NCBI RefSeq assembly: GCF_002803075.1
Contig: NZ_NNBK01000026.1
Location: 32,486-96,485 of the forward strand
DNA from: Streptomyces sp. CB01373
GTDB lineage: Bacteria; Actinomycetota; Actinomycetes; Streptomycetales; Streptomycetaceae
Reading direction: 5' to 3'
Length of the DNA stretch: 64,000 nt
The position numbers and the translations under genes are program-made. The notes beneath the pieces were generated by a model. That model worked only from the letters and a program-made list of their open reading frames with translations, searched no databases and was not told the DNA's origin. Of the stretch, positions 62,887 to 64,000 are shown piece after piece (the stretch's first letter is position 1; each line of letters begins with the position of its first letter).

Positions 62887-63483
62887 GTGAGCAGGAAACC
62901 CGAACTGAGAGGCCGGGCCGCCCGGCTCGCCCGGCTCTTCCCGGCGGGCCGGGGGCAGGCCGCCCGCACCCCGTTCGTCCTTCTCGTCGTGCTGCTGCTC
63001 GGCGGTGGCCTCATCGGGCTGCTGATGCTGAACTCCGCGCTCAGCGAGGGCGCGTTCCAGCGGGAGGGGCTCCAGAAGGACACCAAGAACCTCACCGACG
63101 AGGAGCAGGCCCTCCAGCGGGACATCGACTCCTACTCCGCCCCGGACGCCCTCCAGCTCCGCGCCCGGCAACTGGGCATGGTGCCCGGCGGCGACCCGGC
63201 CTTCCTGAACGCCGACGGAACCGTCAAGGGCGTCCCGTCGGCCGCCCCGGAGCCGCCTCCCGCGGAGGAGACGCCGCTGTCGCTGCTGCCGCCCGAGGCG
63301 CTCACCCCCTCGCCGTCCACCACGGACGCCACGGCCCCGGCAACCACGGATTCGGCACCCCCCACCACGAACGCGGTCCTCCCCACCACGAACGCGGCGC
63401 CGCCACCCGCACAGGGCCCCGCCCCGGCCCTGGGCGGCACCACGCCCGCCGCCCCGGCCACGACCCCGGCTCCCGGCAGGTGA
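62887..63483 (+). CDS. ftsL: Cell division protein FtsL
   Basis: 198-aa bitopic membrane protein of the divisome; it bridges FtsB/FtsQ and the FtsW-FtsI synthase. One transmembrane helix (about 27-50), then the extracytoplasmic heptad-rich segment (QKDTKNLTDEEQALQRDIDSY), and a Pro/Thr-rich low-complexity tail of about 80 residues typical of the actinobacterial form. GTG with GGGGGAG. Its stop TGA lies in a CGGCAGGTGACGG word that recurs before ftsI (63869-63881). Confidence 0.87.
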   Translation: MSRKPELRGRAARLARLFPAGRGQAARTPFVLLVVLLLGGGLIGLLMLNSALSEGAFQREGLQKDTKNLTDEEQALQRDIDSYSAPDALQLRARQLGMVPGGDPAFLNADGTVKGVPSAAPEPPPAEETPLSLLPPEALTPSPSTTDATAPATTDSAPPTTNAVLPTTNAAPPPAQGPAPALGGTTPAAPATTPAPGR

Positions 63484-63883
63484 CGGCCGTGCCCGCCGGC
63501 GAACCGCCCCGCCGCCCGCCGCCCGGCCTGCCCGCGCCCGCCGGGCCGGGGGCCCCGCTGTGTTCGGCCTCCGGGGGAGTAGTACGCCCCGTTCCGGCGG
63601 TCACGGCCGTGTCCCGACTCGCTCCCGTCTCGCCGGTCGTGTCCGCGACGGGACCGCCGCGTCGCCGGGTGTCCGGTCCGGCCGCGCCCGCCGGGCCGGG
63701 GGTCCGGCCGTGTGCGGCTTCCGGGGTTGTCGTGTCCGCCGTGTCCGCCGCCCCGGCGCTCCGGGGTGCGGCCCGGCCCGCTCACGTCCCGACGGACGTG
63801 TCCTGGAGGAAGTCGTCGCGGCGTCCGGTGGGTGCCGTTGTGTTCCGGTTCGTTTCGATTTCGACTCTCGGCAGGTGACGGAA
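63484..63883 (+). repeat. Expanded ftsL-ftsI spacer with decayed ftsI-like repeats
   Basis: A 13-bp word CGGCAGGTGACGG occurs at 63474-63486 (ftsL end) and again at 63869-63881 (just before ftsI), a 395-bp offset. Between them are two segments like the ftsI start, opening at GTG 63489 and GTG 63639 (150 bp apart, in frame), sharing PPRR and APAGPG then C-x-ASG. They lie in a Pro-rich frame from GTG 63480 to 63878 (132 aa) that overlaps the ftsL stop (GTGA). It could be a translated duplicate or debris. No other feature is seen here. Confidence 0.6.
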
Positions 63884-64000
63884 GTGTCCGACAGGGAACC
63901 GCCGCGTCGCCGGGTGCCCGGACCCGCCGGGCCGGCGCGGCCGGCCGCCCGGCAGCGCCCCGGCCCCGGTGCCCGGCCGGCCCGCCGTCCGGCCCCGGCC
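63884..64000 (+). CDS. ftsI: Penicillin-binding protein FtsI, 5' end
   Basis: Only 39 codons are visible and the gene continues past the window. The visible cytosolic tail is Arg/Pro-rich (VSDREPPRRRVPGPAG...), which is normal for streptomycete FtsI before its membrane helix. GTG 63884 is chosen as the third and intact copy of the repeated start. The catalytic domain is outside the window, so the call rests on position after ftsL and the N-terminal composition. Confidence 0.75.
   Translation, partial: MSDREPPRRRVPGPAGPARPAARQRPGPGARPARRPAPA

Overview
The window is a high-GC (about 70%) actinobacterial chromosome segment. The gene order (ctaD-ctaF ... ctaE-qcrCAB-trpD ... glkA ... pfkA-trpEG-DAHP synthase-bfd-bfr ... 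thiOSG-thiE-metF ... DUF3040-transglutaminase-DUF58-MoxR ... rsmH-ftsL-ftsI) is the one I know from Streptomyces around SCO2155 to SCO2090, so I infer a Streptomyces close to S. coelicolor. About 57 protein genes are supported, two of them cut by the window ends. I see no mobile element, CRISPR array, rRNA or tRNA; this is core chromosome.

Layout. 1-7.7 kb: aa3/bc1 respiratory supercomplex genes (ctaD end, ctaF, ctaE, qcrC, qcrA, qcrB), interrupted by an L,D-transpeptidase lipoprotein and a degenerate receiver protein. 7.8-10.6 kb: trpD, then a SAM-IV riboswitch with a six-codon upstream ORF before a cysteine-desulfurase-like PLP enzyme. 10.7-13.6 kb: AsnC-type RAM-domain protein, rhomboid, zinc ribbon and NYN ribonuclease-like gene. 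13.8-17.4 kb: two tandem NlpC/P60 hydrolases and a gluzincin lipoprotein. 17.4-30 kb: envelope/lipid genes (GT87, GT4, acyl-CoA synthetase, SRPBCC protein, ArsA-like ATPase, glucokinase, EEP phosphatase, hydrolase, PlsC). The order resembles M. tuberculosis Rv2188c-Rv2181. 30-38 kb: a NarL-type two-component system, phosphofructokinase with PPi-type residues, attenuated trpEG, a DUF1906 secreted protein and class II DAHP synthase. 38-43 kb: bfd (with an iron box), bfr, a molybdopterin oxidoreductase, endonuclease IV and a PASTA Ser/Thr kinase. 43-49 kb: TPP-riboswitch thiOSG, an FAD reductase, an Rv2175c-like regulator, thiE and metF. 49-55 kb: a G/Y/Q-rich membrane protein, a CrtI-like oxidoreductase, DUF4126, TetR, a HEPN protein and a methyltransferase. 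55-64 kb: the start of the division/cell-wall (dcw) region.

Regulation is unusually readable here: three metabolite or translation-sensing leaders (SAM-IV, Trp-codon attenuator, TPP), an iron box, several long perfect-stem terminators, and many genes with a TANNNT -10 hexamer placed so that the transcript begins at or 1-2 nt before the start codon (leaderless mRNA).

The most unusual features are (1) a 395-bp expansion between ftsL and ftsI made of decayed in-frame copies of the ftsI 5' end, (2) a 31-codon ORF that bridges the DUF58 and transglutaminase genes by ATGA overlaps at both ends, (3) a PPi-type Asp104/Lys125 signature in the phosphofructokinase, and (4) the six-codon ORF placed between the SAM-IV aptamer and its target gene. 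No wholly new multi-gene system is evident; the gene set is conserved streptomycete core.
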